Origin: RYN-230 sp963829725
Lineage (GTDB): Bacteria; Actinomycetota; Actinomycetes; Streptosporangiales; Streptosporangiaceae
Length of the DNA: 64,000 nt
Reading direction: 5' to 3'
NCBI GenBank assembly: GCA_963829725.1
Contig: CAWHJW010000019.1
Span: 463,998 to 527,997, forward strand
Positions 1-9,094 of this stretch are shown in pieces. A program made the position numbers and the translations under genes. The notes beneath the pieces are model-generated. The model had not been told where the DNA came from, ran no database searches, and saw only the letters and a program-made list of their open reading frames with translations. How positions within the stretch are numbered: the first letter of the stretch is position 1; the number at the start of each line of letters is the position of its first letter.

Positions 1-1
1 G

Positions 2-583
2 CATCACTGGCGCAGCTGGCTGGTCCGCGGCTCCTTCATTATCGGCGGCTACGGCGCCGTGCTGGCGCTGTACGTCCTCGCCGCGCTGGCGAGCTCCCCC
101 ACTACCCGGCAGGTGCTGGCCGGGATCGGGATCCCGCTCGCGCTGGCTGCCGCGGTCTACACCGCGTACCTGTTCGCCCAGGCGAAGGCCCGTGACCTGT
201 GGCAGAGCCCGCTGCTGCCCGCCCACCTGGCCGTCCAGGCGGTGCTGGCCGGCGCGGCCGCGATGCTCCCGGTCATGGCCTGGCTCTCCCCCGGCCGGGC
301 GGTCACCGCCACCGAGGTCACCCTGGCCATCGCCGCCGCGGCCCATCTGCTGCTGGTGGCGGGTGAGACCACGCTGCCGCACGTCACCGCGCATGCTCAC
401 CTGGCGACCGCGGAAATGGTGCGCGGCCGGTTCGCCCGGTACTTCTGGCCCGGCCTGGTCCTGGTCGCCGCCGCCGTGGCCGCGCCGTGGGCCGGCGTGG
501 TGGCCGCCCCGGTCGCGCTGGCCGGGCTGCTCGCTCACGAGCACGCCTACGTGCAGGCCGGCCAGTCCGTCCCCCTGGCCTGA
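2..583 (+). CDS. NrfD/PsrC-like membrane anchor subunit, 5'-truncated by window edge
   Basis: The reading frame is open from base 2, so the N-terminus lies outside the window. The visible part starts HHWRSWLVRG and holds about five hydrophobic helices with few charged residues. NrfD/PsrC proteins anchor molybdenum oxidoreductases and pass electrons to or from the quinone pool. The stop codon overlaps the ribosome site (GAGGAGG, 582-588) of the catalytic subunit, so the two are co-translated. The iron-sulfur (FeS) subunit expected in such complexes is not seen and may lie upstream. Family is inferred from helix pattern and neighbour; substrate cannot be told from this piece. Confidence 0.75.
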   Translation, partial: HHWRSWLVRGSFIIGGYGAVLALYVLAALASSPTTRQVLAGIGIPLALAAAVYTAYLFAQAKARDLWQSPLLPAHLAVQAVLAGAAAMLPVMAWLSPGRAVTATEVTLAIAAAAHLLLVAGETTLPHVTAHAHLATAEMVRGRFARYFWPGLVLVAAAVAAPWAGVVAAPVALAGLLAHEHAYVQAGQSVPLA

Positions 584-595
584 GGAGGCTGGCGC

Positions 596-3520
596 ATGGG
601 CCGCGGTGATCACGAGGAGGACCTGGACGCGCTCGGGGCGCGGGTGTCCGCCGCGCGGGCGGCGACCGAGGCGCGCGGCGAGACATTCTACCAGGGGCCC
701 AGCGGCGTGCACCTGGCCGCGTTCCCGCCCAGGGAACGCTGGGACGACTGGGCCGAGCTCGACTCCCGGGCCTGGCCGGCCCGCCGGGAGCGCCGCTACC
801 TGCTGGTCCCCACCACCTGCTTCAACTGCGAGTCCGCGTGCGGGCTGCTGGCCTACGTGGACCGCGACAGCGGGCAGGTCCGCAAGTTCGAGGGCAATCC
901 CTGCCACCCCGGCTCCCGCGGCCGCAACTGCGCCAAGGGGCCGGCCACCCTCAACCAGGTGACCGACCCGGACCGCATCCTCTACCCGCTGCGCCGGTCC
1001 GGCCCGCGCGGCAGCGGCGGCTGGGAGCGGATCAGCTGGGACGAGGCGCTGGACGCGCTGGCCGCCCGGATCCGCGCCGCGATCATCGAGGAACGGCGCA
1101 GCGAGATCATGATCCACCTCGGCCGGCCGGGCGAGGATGGCTTCACCGAGCGGGTGCTGGCCAGCTGGGGGGTGGACGGGCACAACTCGCACACCAACGT
1201 GTGCTCGGCCGGCGGCCGCACCGGCTACCAGTTCTGGATGGGCGCTGACCGGCCGAGCCCGGACCACGAGAACGCGCGGGTCATCTACCTCATCAGCGCG
1301 CACCTGGAAGCCGGTCACTACTTCAACCCGCATGCTCAACGGATCACCACGGCGCGATCGAATGGCGCCAAGGTGATCGTGCTCGACACCCGGCTGTCCA
1401 ACACCGCCACGCACGCCGACCACTGGCTGTCCCCGGTGCCGGGCAGCGAGGCGGCCATCAACCTGGCCGTGGCCCAGCACCTCATCGCCACCCGCCGCTA
1501 TGACCGGGAATTCGTCCGCCGGTGGTGGAACTGGGCCGAGTACCTGCGGGCCTGCCACCCCCACCTGCCGGTGACCTTCGAGGCGTTCGAGGACGTGCTC
1601 GCCACCCTCTACACGGACTTCACCTTCGGGTACGCGGCGGCCGAGTCGGGCATCGACGCCGCCGTCCTGGCCGAGGTGGCCGAGACCGTCGCGGGCGCGG
1701 GCACCAGCTTCTCCGCGCACGTGTGGCGGTCGGCGGCCGCCGGGAACCTCGGCGGGTGGCAGGTGGCGCGCACCCTGTTCCTCATCTCGGCGCTGCTCGG
1801 GGCGGTCGCCACCGAGGGCGGCACGTTCCCCAACGGGCTGAACAAGTTCGTGCCCCAGCCGATCCACGTCCCGCCGCACCCGGACGTGTGGCAGGACCTG
1901 ACCTGGCCACTGGAGTACCCGCTGGCCCAGAACGAGATGTCGTTCCTGCTCCCGCACTTCCTGGACGAGGGCCGCGGCCGGCTCGACACCTACTTCACCC
2001 GGGTCTACAACCCGGTGTGGACCAACCCGGACGGGCTGTCCTGGATGGAGATGCTCACCGACGAGGAGAAGGTCGGCTGCTTCGTCGCGCTCACCCCGAC
2101 CTGGAATGAGTCGGCGTACTTCGCGGACTACGTGCTGCCGATGGGCCACGGCCCGGAACGGCATGACACGCACTCCTACGAGCAGTACGACGGGCAGTGG
2201 ATCGGGTTCCGCCAGCCCGTCCTGCGGGCCGCCCGGGAACGCCTCGGCGAGACCATCACCGACACCCGGCAGGTGAACCCGGGCGAGGTGTGGGAGGAGA
2301 ACGAGTTCTGGATCGAGCTGTCCTGGCGGATCGACCCGGACGGCTCGCTCGGGATCCGGCAATACCACGAGTCGCGGGCCCGCCCCGGCGAGAAGCTGAC
2401 CGTCGATGAGTACTACGGCTGGATGTTCGAGAACTCGGTGCCGGGCCTGCCCGAGCGGGCCGCGGCCGAGGGCCTGGCCCCGCTGGCCTGGATGCGCCGC
2501 TACGGCGCCTTCGAGATCACCTCCGGCCAGGGCGCGCTGTATGAGCAGCCGGTCCCCGCAGCCGAACTGGAGGAGGCCGCGGTGACTCCGGACGGGCGGG
2601 TGTACACGGCCACGGAGCGGCCGTTCAGCCCGAATATCGTGCCCACGGGCGCGCCGGAACCGGACCGCCAGGGCCGCCGCGCGGCGGGGGTGGAGGTGGA
2701 CGGCGTGGTGCGCCGCGGCTTCCCCACCCCGTCCGGCCGGCTGGAGTTCTACTCCTCGACGCTGGCGGACTGGGGCTGGCCGGAGCACGCGCTGCCCGGC
2801 TACATCAAGAGCCACGTGCACCCGGAGCGGCTGGCCGCGGACCAGATGGTGCTGCTGTCCACCTTCCGGCTGCCCACCCAGATCCATACCCGGTCGGCCA
2901 ACGCCAAGTGGCTGGACGAGCTCGCGCACACCAACCCGGTCTGGATCCACCCCACCGACGCCGGGCGGCTCGGCGTCGCGCGCACCGGGGACCTGGTCCG
3001 GGTGGAGACCGACATCGGCTACTTCGTCGCCAAGGCCTGGATCACCGAGGGGATCCGGCCCGGGGTGGTCGCCTGCAGCCACCACATGGGCCGCTGGCGG
3101 CTCGACGGCCAGCCCGGCCAGCGGGCCATGATGGCCACCGTCAACCTGCGCCAGGGCGACGACGGCTGGACCATGCAGCGCCGGGCGTCCGTCGCCCCGT
3201 ACGCCTCCAGCGACCCGGACACCCAGCGGATCTGGTGGAGCGACACCGGCGTGCACCAGAACCTCACCTTCCCCGTGCACCCTGACCCGATCTCGGGCAT
3301 GCACTGCTGGCACCAGGCCGTCCGGGTGCGCCCGGCCCGGCCGCACGACCAGCACGGCGACATCGCGGTGGATACCGCCAAGGCCCGTGCCGTGTACCAG
3401 GAATGGCTCCGGCTCACCCGCCCCGCCGGGCCCGCGTCGCCGGCCGGGCTGCGCCGCCCGCCCTGGCTGATGCGACCGCTCAAGCCCGCTGCCAGCACCT
3501 ACCGGGTGCCCGCCCGGTGA
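596..3520 (+). CDS. Molybdopterin oxidoreductase catalytic subunit (DMSO reductase superfamily)
   Basis: 974 aa. The N-terminal [4Fe-4S] site is C75-x2-C78-x3-C82-x29-C112, as in the PsrA/PhsA/SoeA branch. The likely molybdenum ligand is Cys203 in HTNVCSAGG. The C-terminal third (PTPSGRLEFYS, then a STFRLPTQIHTRS stretch) is the molydopterin dinucleotide-binding domain. No twin-arginine signal is present: the protein starts MGRGDHEEDLDAL, so the enzyme probably faces the cytoplasm, as SoeA-type sulfite dehydrogenases do. NrfD anchor upstream and TorD chaperone downstream (GTGA overlap) make one operon. Nearby rhodanese and CstR-like genes hint at a sulfur compound as substrate; this is inference. 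Confidence 0.88.
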   Translation: MGRGDHEEDLDALGARVSAARAATEARGETFYQGPSGVHLAAFPPRERWDDWAELDSRAWPARRERRYLLVPTTCFNCESACGLLAYVDRDSGQVRKFEGNPCHPGSRGRNCAKGPATLNQVTDPDRILYPLRRSGPRGSGGWERISWDEALDALAARIRAAIIEERRSEIMIHLGRPGEDGFTERVLASWGVDGHNSHTNVCSAGGRTGYQFWMGADRPSPDHENARVIYLISAHLEAGHYFNPHAQRITTARSNGAKVIVLDTRLSNTATHADHWLSPVPGSEAAINLAVAQHLIATRRYDREFVRRWWNWAEYLRACHPHLPVTFEAFEDVLATLYTDFTFGYAAAESGIDAAVLAEVAETVAGAGTSFSAHVWRSAAAGNLGGWQVARTLFLISALLGAVATEGGTFPNGLNKFVPQPIHVPPHPDVWQDLTWPLEYPLAQNEMSFLLPHFLDEGRGRLDTYFTRVYNPVWTNPDGLSWMEMLTDEEKVGCFVALTPTWNESAYFADYVLPMGHGPERHDTHSYEQYDGQWIGFRQPVLRAARERLGETITDTRQVNPGEVWEENEFWIELSWRIDPDGSLGIRQYHESRARPGEKLTVDEYYGWMFENSVPGLPERAAAEGLAPLAWMRRYGAFEITSGQGALYEQPVPAAELEEAAVTPDGRVYTATERPFSPNIVPTGAPEPDRQGRRAAGVEVDGVVRRGFPTPSGRLEFYSSTLADWGWPEHALPGYIKSHVHPERLAADQMVLLSTFRLPTQIHTRSANAKWLDELAHTNPVWIHPTDAGRLGVARTGDLVRVETDIGYFVAKAWITEGIRPGVVACSHHMGRWRLDGQPGQRAMMATVNLRQGDDGWTMQRRASVAPYASSDPDTQRIWWSDTGVHQNLTFPVHPDPISGMHCWHQAVRVRPARPHDQHGDIAVDTAKARAVYQEWLRLTRPAGPASPAGLRRPPWLMRPLKPAASTYRVPAR

Positions 3521-4473
3521 CCGCCAGCCCGGCCCGCCCTGGCCTGCTGAGCGCCGGCCCGCAGGGACCGCCCGGCGGCCCGGAACTGCTGCGCGCGCTC
3601 GGCGCCGTCGCGGCCAGCCCCCCGCCGCACAGCGGCCCCGTCACCGCGGCCCTCGGGCTGCCCGCGCCGAGCACGGCCGAGCACACCAGCGTGTTCATCC
3701 TCGCCGCGCCGCCGCACGCGGCGATCCATCTCGGCCCGCGTGGCATGCTCGGCGGGGAGGGGCTGGACCGGGTGGCCGGGTTCTGGCGGGCGATCGGCCT
3801 GCACCCGCCGCAGGACGCCGACCACCTCGGCCCGCTGCTCATGCTCTACGCCGAACTCGCTAGCGCCGAGACGGCGGCGCGCAACGATGCCGCCCGTGAC
3901 CGGCTGCGGCACGCCCGCGAGGCGCTGCTGATGGAGCACCTGTGGTCGTGGGCCCCCGGCTACCTCACCGCCGTCATGCGCCTGGACGTGCCCTCGCTGG
4001 CCGCGTGGGCACAGCTCACGCTGTCGGCCCTCAGCCGGGAAGCGTGCCGCGCCGCGCCACCACCGGCCTATCCCCTGGCGCTGCGCACGGCTCCGCCGCC
4101 ACTGCGGAGGGCGGACGGCCGCGGCCAGTTGCTCGACGCGCTGGTCGCGCCGGTGCGCTCCGGCGTCCCGCTGACCGGCATGGACCTGCGCGGCGCGGCT
4201 GCGGCAGCGGGCCTCGGCTACCGGATCGGCGAGCGGCGCTATACGCTGCGCGCCCTGCTCGATCAGGACGCCGACGCGACGCTGGGCTGGCTGGCCAGCC
4301 ACGCCCGCTGCTGGGCGGACCTGCACGCCGCCCAGCAGCCCATCGGCGGGCACGATCCCCGGCACTGGTGGGCACGGCGCGCTGCCCGCACGGCCGGCAC
4401 CCTGGCCCGGCTGCAGACCCGGCTGGCCGAAGCCCGGCAGGATCACCCACAAATACCCCCCATGGTATTGTAG
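3517..4473 (+). CDS. TorD-family maturation chaperone
   Basis: 318 aa from the GTG at 3517, which overlaps the TGA of the oxidoreductase (GTGA); an ATG further upstream would overlap by over 100 bases and is less likely. The centre carries the family signature PPHAAIHLGPRGMLGG..LDRVAGFWRAIGL followed by DHLGPLLMLYAELA. TorD/DmsD proteins bind the apo molybdoenzyme and help cofactor loading. The all-helical C-terminal extension is longer than in classic TorD (about 200 aa). Tight coupling supports a dedicated chaperone for the preceding enzyme. Confidence 0.85.
   Translation: MTASPARPGLLSAGPQGPPGGPELLRALGAVAASPPPHSGPVTAALGLPAPSTAEHTSVFILAAPPHAAIHLGPRGMLGGEGLDRVAGFWRAIGLHPPQDADHLGPLLMLYAELASAETAARNDAARDRLRHAREALLMEHLWSWAPGYLTAVMRLDVPSLAAWAQLTLSALSREACRAAPPPAYPLALRTAPPPLRRADGRGQLLDALVAPVRSGVPLTGMDLRGAAAAAGLGYRIGERRYTLRALLDQDADATLGWLASHARCWADLHAAQQPIGGHDPRHWWARRAARTAGTLARLQTRLAEARQDHPQIPPMVL
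4452..4469. promoter_or_regulatory. CsoR/CstR-type operator-like palindrome
   Basis: AATACC-CCCCAT-GGTATT, an inverted repeat that matches the better palindromes at 7358, 14923-14940 and 15087. It overlaps the end of the torD-like gene and precedes the 46-aa Cys-rich gene. CsoR-family repressors bind this kind of A/T-flanked C-tract/G-tract site. Weaker than the other copies. Confidence 0.5.
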
Positions 4474-4488
4474 GGCGATCAGCCCTAC
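4470..4488. other. Short hairpin between torD-like gene and small Cys-rich gene
   Basis: GTAGGGC and GCCCTAC pair with a 5-base loop, starting at the torD stop codon. It has no T-tract, so it may be an attenuator, a processing site or part of an operator rather than a terminator. Confidence 0.4.
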
Positions 4489-4507
4489 CAACCGAGGAGG
4501 ACCTCAA

Positions 4508-4648
4508 ATGTGCAGCCCTGCCGTCTGTGACCGGTGCAAGAAGATCACCTGGACCGGCTGCGGAGAGCATGCGGAGCAGGTCCTGGCCCACGTCCCGCCC
4601 GAGAACCGCTGCACCTGCCCGTCGAGGGCGGCCAGTGGGGCTGCCTAG
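4508..4648 (+). CDS. 46-aa Cys-rich small protein (MC..CxxC..TWxGCG type)
   Basis: A short gene with an excellent ribosome site (GAGGAGG, 4494-4500). The product begins MCSPAVCDRCKKITWTGCG and ends ..RCTCPSRAASGAA, with six Cys and one His in 46 residues. Its C-x4-C-x2-C N-terminus and closing CxC look like a metal site. I recognise the pattern as a small conserved actinobacterial protein with no known function. It lies downstream of the molybdoenzyme operon and has its own operator-like palindrome, so it may belong to the metal/persulfide regulon. Confidence 0.72.
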   Translation: MCSPAVCDRCKKITWTGCGEHAEQVLAHVPPENRCTCPSRAASGAA

Positions 4649-4894
4649 CCCCCTGGGGATGATGAGCCCGGCCGGCGCTGCGCGGGCTGCCGTTAACAAG
4701 CGGGCTGGAACGGGCAAAGCCTTGACCTGAGACGCCGAACGGGTCGCAACCGCGGCTAGCGTGAATTGAGGCTGGCTGACTGCACGCGACGGGCCTGGCG
4801 GTCCTGCTAGACCACCAAGACGCGTCCAGCGGCAGCAACCCGGGGGCAGGAGGATGGCAGGTCATGCAGGACGATCGCCCGCCGCGACGGCCCC
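4649..4894. other. Intergenic region, no gene seen
   Basis: No convincing coding frame. A ribosome-like AGGAGG lies at 4849-4854, but the ATGs it serves are out of frame with the gene that follows. Confidence 0.5.
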
Positions 4895-6247
4895 ATGGCG
4901 GAACCCACCGGGCGGGCGCGGCAGGTAATGCCTGGCCGGGAACGGGCCAGCGGGGCCGGCGTCCCGTGGGAGCAGCCGGAGCCGGCGCGGGCCTGGCGTG
5001 ACCCCGCCGGCCGGCCGCGGAAGCCGCAGAGCCGCCGGGCCAGGCGCCGGGAGATCCGCCGCGCCCGCCGGACAGTCATTGGCCGGCACCCGTTCCTGGC
5101 GGCCCTCTGCGCGGTCATCGTGCTGCTCACCCCGGTGTGGTATTCGCTGGGCAGCGCGCTCACCAATCCCGGCCTGGGGTCATCGGCGGCCGCCCGCGGC
5201 GCGGAATGGTTCCGCGGTCATGGTGGCAGCTCGATCGTGAACTGGGCCGAGAACGTGTGGTACTCCCACCATGCGCCACCGGTCGGCGGCAAGCCAGCCC
5301 AGTCCGCGATCCCCAGCCTGGGCGGCACGGGCGGGGCGGGCGGCCACGGGCGGCGGGGCGTCGCACACCTGGCGGTCCCGGCCCGGATGACCTCCCCAGC
5401 CGGTCACCGGCTGCCCGGCGAAGGAGTCTGGCATCCGGCCGGACGGCGGGTGGGCGGTTATCCGGCGGTCTACGAGACCTGGGTCCGGCCGGACGCGGTG
5501 CACACCAGCCTGGTCGTCGGGGTGGCCTGGATGGACACCCGGCTGCTCCGGGCGACGCTCTACTCCGGGAGCACGATCCCCGGCGGCGGCCCCTACCGGT
5601 ACACCGCGCCCATCTCGCGGGCCGCATCCCGGAGCCTGGTGGCGGCCTTCAACGCGGGCTTCCTGATGAACAACGCCAACGGCGGCTATTACACCGACGG
5701 CAAGACCATCCTCCCGTTGCGCAACGGCGCCGCGTCGTTCGTCATCTACCGCAACGGCTCTTCCAACATCGCCGCCTGGGGTCAGGGTGCCACCCTCACC
5801 CCGGACGTCGTCTCCGTGCGGCAGAACCTCGACCTGCTCGTCAACAACGGCAAGGCCGTGCCCGGCCTCAACCCCAGTGACACGACCCAGTGGGGCTTCA
5901 CCCTCGGCAACGCCGTCTACGTCTGGCGGTCAGGGGTCGGCATCACCGCCAACGGGGCCCTGGTCTACGCCGGAGGCCCCGGGCTGAACATCACCACGCT
6001 CGCGGACATCCTGGCCCGGGCAGGCGCGGTCCGGGCGATGGAACTGGACATCAACACCGACTGGGTCAACTTCGCCTCCTACGATCCGCATGGTGCCACC
6101 GCGCCCGCCACCCCCGCCAGCGGGAGGGACCTGCTGCCCGGCATGTACGGGGCGCCGGACCGGTACTTCCAGGCCTGGTGGCCGCGTGATTTCTTCACCA
6201 TGTCGGCCCGGGCCACCCCCGCCATCGCGCGGAACGCACACGGCTGA
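4895..6247 (+). CDS. Membrane-anchored phosphodiester glycosidase (NAGPA/DUF2233) domain protein
   Basis: 450 aa. An Arg-rich cytoplasmic head (to about residue 65) is followed by one transmembrane helix (FLAALCAVIVLLTPVWYSLG) and an extracytoplasmic domain. That domain carries the NAGPA-type signatures VAAFNAGF, GGYYTDGK and AMELDIN near its end. The family cleaves sugar phosphodiesters and often acts on cell-wall or glycan substrates. No strong ribosome site precedes the ATG, so the true start is uncertain. It is not obviously co-transcribed with its neighbours. Confidence 0.8.
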   Translation: MAEPTGRARQVMPGRERASGAGVPWEQPEPARAWRDPAGRPRKPQSRRARRREIRRARRTVIGRHPFLAALCAVIVLLTPVWYSLGSALTNPGLGSSAAARGAEWFRGHGGSSIVNWAENVWYSHHAPPVGGKPAQSAIPSLGGTGGAGGHGRRGVAHLAVPARMTSPAGHRLPGEGVWHPAGRRVGGYPAVYETWVRPDAVHTSLVVGVAWMDTRLLRATLYSGSTIPGGGPYRYTAPISRAASRSLVAAFNAGFLMNNANGGYYTDGKTILPLRNGAASFVIYRNGSSNIAAWGQGATLTPDVVSVRQNLDLLVNNGKAVPGLNPSDTTQWGFTLGNAVYVWRSGVGITANGALVYAGGPGLNITTLADILARAGAVRAMELDINTDWVNFASYDPHGATAPATPASGRDLLPGMYGAPDRYFQAWWPRDFFTMSARATPAIARNAHG

Positions 6248-6336
6248 CCAGCCCGGCAGCCGACGGGATCTACCGGCAGGCCAGCCAGGCGGTCAGGTGG
6301 CGCTGTCCGCACCGAAGCGGCCGGGCGAGGGTGCGG

Positions 6337-7125
6337 TCATCCGCGCCCGGCAGGCACCTCCGGGGCCGCTCCGGCCGGCCCGGGGGAGGCCCCTCCGGGT
6401 TGGTGCAGCCAGCGCAGGTGCTCGCAGTCGCCTTGCAACTGCAGCCGCCGCCACAAGACGGCGCCCGGTGAGATCTGGCTGGCGTGCATGAGCGCGGCAC
6501 GGCGCTGCCGGGCCCGGCCCACCCGCACGCACAGGTCAACCCGGCCCGGCGGCTGGCCAGCGAACGCCGCGCCGGTCTCCGCCCGCAGCCGTCCAGCGAC
6601 GGCATCCGGCAGCGTCCAGGCCAGGACCGGCAGGCTGGCAGCTAGCGCCGCGCTCACCGCGGCACGGGTCGCGGCCTGGTGATCCGGATGGCCGGTGATG
6701 CCGGTGTCGTCGAAAACCAGCAGGCCCTCGGCGCCAAGTCGCCCGGCCAGCCGGGCGACCTGGCTGGACAGCTCGGCGGGCGTGACATCAGCGAGGTGGC
6801 CGTCGGGGTGATCGAGCAGGGTGACGGTGGCCACCCCCAGCTCGGCTGCGGCCTGGCGGAGTTCCTGCTGCCGGGCCTGGTGCAGTGCGGCGTGGTTCTC
6901 GTTCAGCGTGGAAGCCTCGCCATGGGTGAAGCACAGCACGTGAACGGCGGCACCACCGGTGGTGAAGCTGTCCGCTATCGCGCCGAGCCCGAAGGTCTCA
7001 TCATCCGGGTGGGCCACGACGGCCAGCACCTCACGCCAGCCGGGCAGCCGCTGCCCGGGCCGGGACACGGCTCCCCCGGTGACGCTCACCGGCGGGCCGT
7101 CCCGGCCCGTACTCCGCGAGATCAT
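6337..7125 (-). CDS. PIG-L (LmbE-type) deacetylase
   Basis: 262 aa. It has both zinc motifs of the PIG-L family, AHPDDE near residue 38 and HPDH near residue 150. Members remove acetyl groups from GlcNAc-containing substrates; MshB and Mca of mycothiol metabolism are actinobacterial examples, but this protein is too diverged to assign to either. It starts 13 bp after the DUF2892 gene, so both are probably driven from the palindromic operator at 7358. The start ATG has GGAG directly against it; a GTG about 12 codons later is an alternative. Confidence 0.82.
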   Translation of the reverse strand: MISRSTGRDGPPVSVTGGAVSRPGQRLPGWREVLAVVAHPDDETFGLGAIADSFTTGGAAVHVLCFTHGEASTLNENHAALHQARQQELRQAAAELGVATVTLLDHPDGHLADVTPAELSSQVARLAGRLGAEGLLVFDDTGITGHPDHQAATRAAVSAALAASLPVLAWTLPDAVAGRLRAETGAAFAGQPPGRVDLCVRVGRARQRRAALMHASQISPGAVLWRRLQLQGDCEHLRWLHQPGGASPGPAGAAPEVPAGRG

Positions 7126-7138
7126 CTCCGGCCGCCGG

Positions 7139-7342
7139 TCAGCGGGCCCGCAGCGGAGCGTGCAGCAGCGGAGCGGCCAGGCATGCGCCGGCCGCCCCGG
7201 CGGCCAGCGGGATCACGCCGATCACCGCCAGGACCAGGCCACCCGTCCCGCCTGCGGCGATGCCGCCGATGATCAGCGCCAGGCCAGCCAGCACCCGCGC
7301 GGATCGTCCCGCCGTCCCGTTCATGAACCTGACTGTCCTCAT
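7139..7342 (-). CDS. DUF2892 (YgaP-type) small membrane protein
   Basis: 67 aa with two hydrophobic segments (VLAGLALIIGGIAAG and LVLAVIGVIPLAAGAAGACLA). This matches DUF2892, the membrane part of YgaP rhodanese and a common partner of CstR/CsoR-controlled sulfur genes. ATG at 7342 is chosen over GTG at 7345 because AGGAGG then sits 6 bases away. The perfect palindrome at 7358-7373 lies just upstream. Confidence 0.75.
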   Translation of the reverse strand: MRTVRFMNGTAGRSARVLAGLALIIGGIAAGGTGGLVLAVIGVIPLAAGAAGACLAAPLLHAPLRAR

Positions 7343-7357
7343 CACACGCCTCCTAAG

Positions 7358-7373
7358 ATACCCCTAGGGGTAT
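7358..7373. promoter_or_regulatory. CsoR/CstR-type operator (perfect 16-bp palindrome)
   Basis: ATACCCCTAGGGGTAT, a perfect palindrome 16 bases upstream of the DUF2892 start codon. Same consensus as the sites at 14923-14940 and 15087-15102, next to the CsoR-like gene. Probable binding site of that repressor. Confidence 0.75.
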
Positions 7374-7540
7374 AAGGAGATACTACCCCGCCCGGGCCGG
7401 GTCAGCACATCCGCAAGGGAAAGGAATTCGTCAGGAGACTGCGGCCGGACGGCGTGGCGTCGGTCAGCCTGGACGGGACCGGGCGCTCGGGGACGTCCGC
7501 GCCTCCATGGCCCGCGCCCGGCCCGGACCGGATGACCGGA

Positions 7541-8986
7541 TCATCCGCGGCCTGGCCTGTGCCCGCGCAGGGAGGCCAGCCAGGCAGCGGCGGCTGACAT
7601 GCTGGCCAGGAACAGGACCGCGTTACGGAATCCCGGCCACGGTGCGGCGCCGAGTTCATAGGCCGCCCCGGTGAGCGCCAGGCCGAGGGCGGTCCCGGTT
7701 CCGCGGGTCATGTTGAGCACGCCGCCGGCCATCCCTGACTGCACTCTGGGGGCGGCCGCCATGATCGACGCATTGTTGGGCGGGGTGAACAATCCCAGCC
7801 CCGCCCCGGCCGCGGCCAGCCCCGCGATCAGGGTGAGCTGCCCGGGCCGGGCGAGGCCGAGGCCGGCCAGCGAGGCGGTGACGATCGCCATGCCGGTGAC
7901 GGTGAGCAGCCGGGGACCGCGGCGGTCGGCGAGGCGCCCGGCTAGCGGTGCCACCACGGCCAGGCAGACCGGCATGACGGTCAGCGTGAGCCCGGCCCGG
8001 CCGGGTGAGGCCCGCAGCGCGCGCTCCAGGTAGAACGGGACCACCAGCAGGACACCGAACATGACCAGGTAGGACAGCAGCCCGCTGGCAATCCCGGAGG
8101 TGAACGCGGGGCTGCGGAACAGGGAGGTGTCCAGCATCGGCGCGCGGGCCCGGCGTTCCCAGCGCGTGAAGCTGATCCCCAGCACGGCCGCCCCGGCCAG
8201 CAGTCCGATGATCACCGGGGATGCCCAGCCAGCCCGGTTCCCGAGCGTCACGGCGGACAGCAGCGCCGCGACCGCCGGGATGAACAGGGCAAGCCCGGCC
8301 CAGTCGAACGGCGCCCGCTGCTGGAGGTGACGGCTGCGGGGAATGAGCAGCCAACCGGCCACCAGCCCGGCCAGGCCCAGGGGGACGTTGATGAGGAAGA
8401 GCAGCCGCCATCCCCCCGCCGCCAGCAGCAGGCCGCCGGCCGCGGGGCCGAGCGCAAGGCCAAGCGCCTGGGCGGCTCCCTGGATGCCGATCCCCCGGCC
8501 CAGCGAGGTGCGGGGCAGGGCCAGGTAGATGATGGCCACGCTGTTGGCCTGGAGCATGGCCGCGCCCACCGCCTGCAGGACCCGGAACCCGATGAGGGCG
8601 GCCAGGCTGGGGGCCAGCCCGCACAGGGCCGAGCCGAGGATGAAGACGCCGAAGCCATAGGTGTACAGGAGCTTGCGGCCGGCCATGTCCGCCACCCGCC
8701 CCACCGCGGTGACCATCGCCACCAGGACGAGGAGGTAGCTGAGGCCGACCCAGGTCACGGCGCCGAGGCTGGCGTGGAACGTGCGCTGCAGGGTGGGCAG
8801 GGCCAGCGTGACGATGCTGGCGTCCAGCTGGCCCATGAACGCGCCCACGCACACGGTCCCCACGGCCAGCCACGGGGCAGCCGGGTGGCGGGCGATAGCG
8901 GGCGGGCGGGGCGGTTCGATGAGGAGCCGCTGGAATCCGCGGCGGCCGGCCGTGCGGGCTGACTGGGCCGCTTCGCTGGCCAGCAC
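7541..8986 (-). CDS. MFS drug:proton antiporter, DHA2 (EmrB/QacA) type
   Basis: 481 aa integral membrane protein with about 14 predicted helices. The N-half shows the DHA2 signature FMGQLDASIVTLALPTLQ, then GRVADMAGRK as the loop 2-3 motif. Members export toxic compounds in exchange for protons. The start is GTG at 8986. The gene is divergent from the LysR regulator at 9095, a usual arrangement for a regulator and its target pump. Substrate unknown. Confidence 0.88.
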   Translation of the reverse strand: MLASEAAQSARTAGRRGFQRLLIEPPRPPAIARHPAAPWLAVGTVCVGAFMGQLDASIVTLALPTLQRTFHASLGAVTWVGLSYLLVLVAMVTAVGRVADMAGRKLLYTYGFGVFILGSALCGLAPSLAALIGFRVLQAVGAAMLQANSVAIIYLALPRTSLGRGIGIQGAAQALGLALGPAAGGLLLAAGGWRLLFLINVPLGLAGLVAGWLLIPRSRHLQQRAPFDWAGLALFIPAVAALLSAVTLGNRAGWASPVIIGLLAGAAVLGISFTRWERRARAPMLDTSLFRSPAFTSGIASGLLSYLVMFGVLLVVPFYLERALRASPGRAGLTLTVMPVCLAVVAPLAGRLADRRGPRLLTVTGMAIVTASLAGLGLARPGQLTLIAGLAAAGAGLGLFTPPNNASIMAAAPRVQSGMAGGVLNMTRGTGTALGLALTGAAYELGAAPWPGFRNAVLFLASMSAAAAWLASLRGHRPGRG

Positions 8987-9094
8987 TCGTTCCCGTCCTC
9001 CGTCCAGGCCGGCGAATCCGGCCCTCCTTCATGCTCGGCCTTCCGCTACTAGATGTCGAATACACGTTTCTGCTCTTCTCTATAAGATCTCCTT
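8987..9094. promoter_or_regulatory. Divergent promoter region between MFS and LysR genes
   Basis: 108 bp, AT-richer than its surroundings, ending in ATAAGATCTCCTTATG at the LysR start codon. There is no ribosome site in front of that ATG, so the LysR mRNA may be leaderless. LysR proteins usually bind such divergent gaps. Confidence 0.5.
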
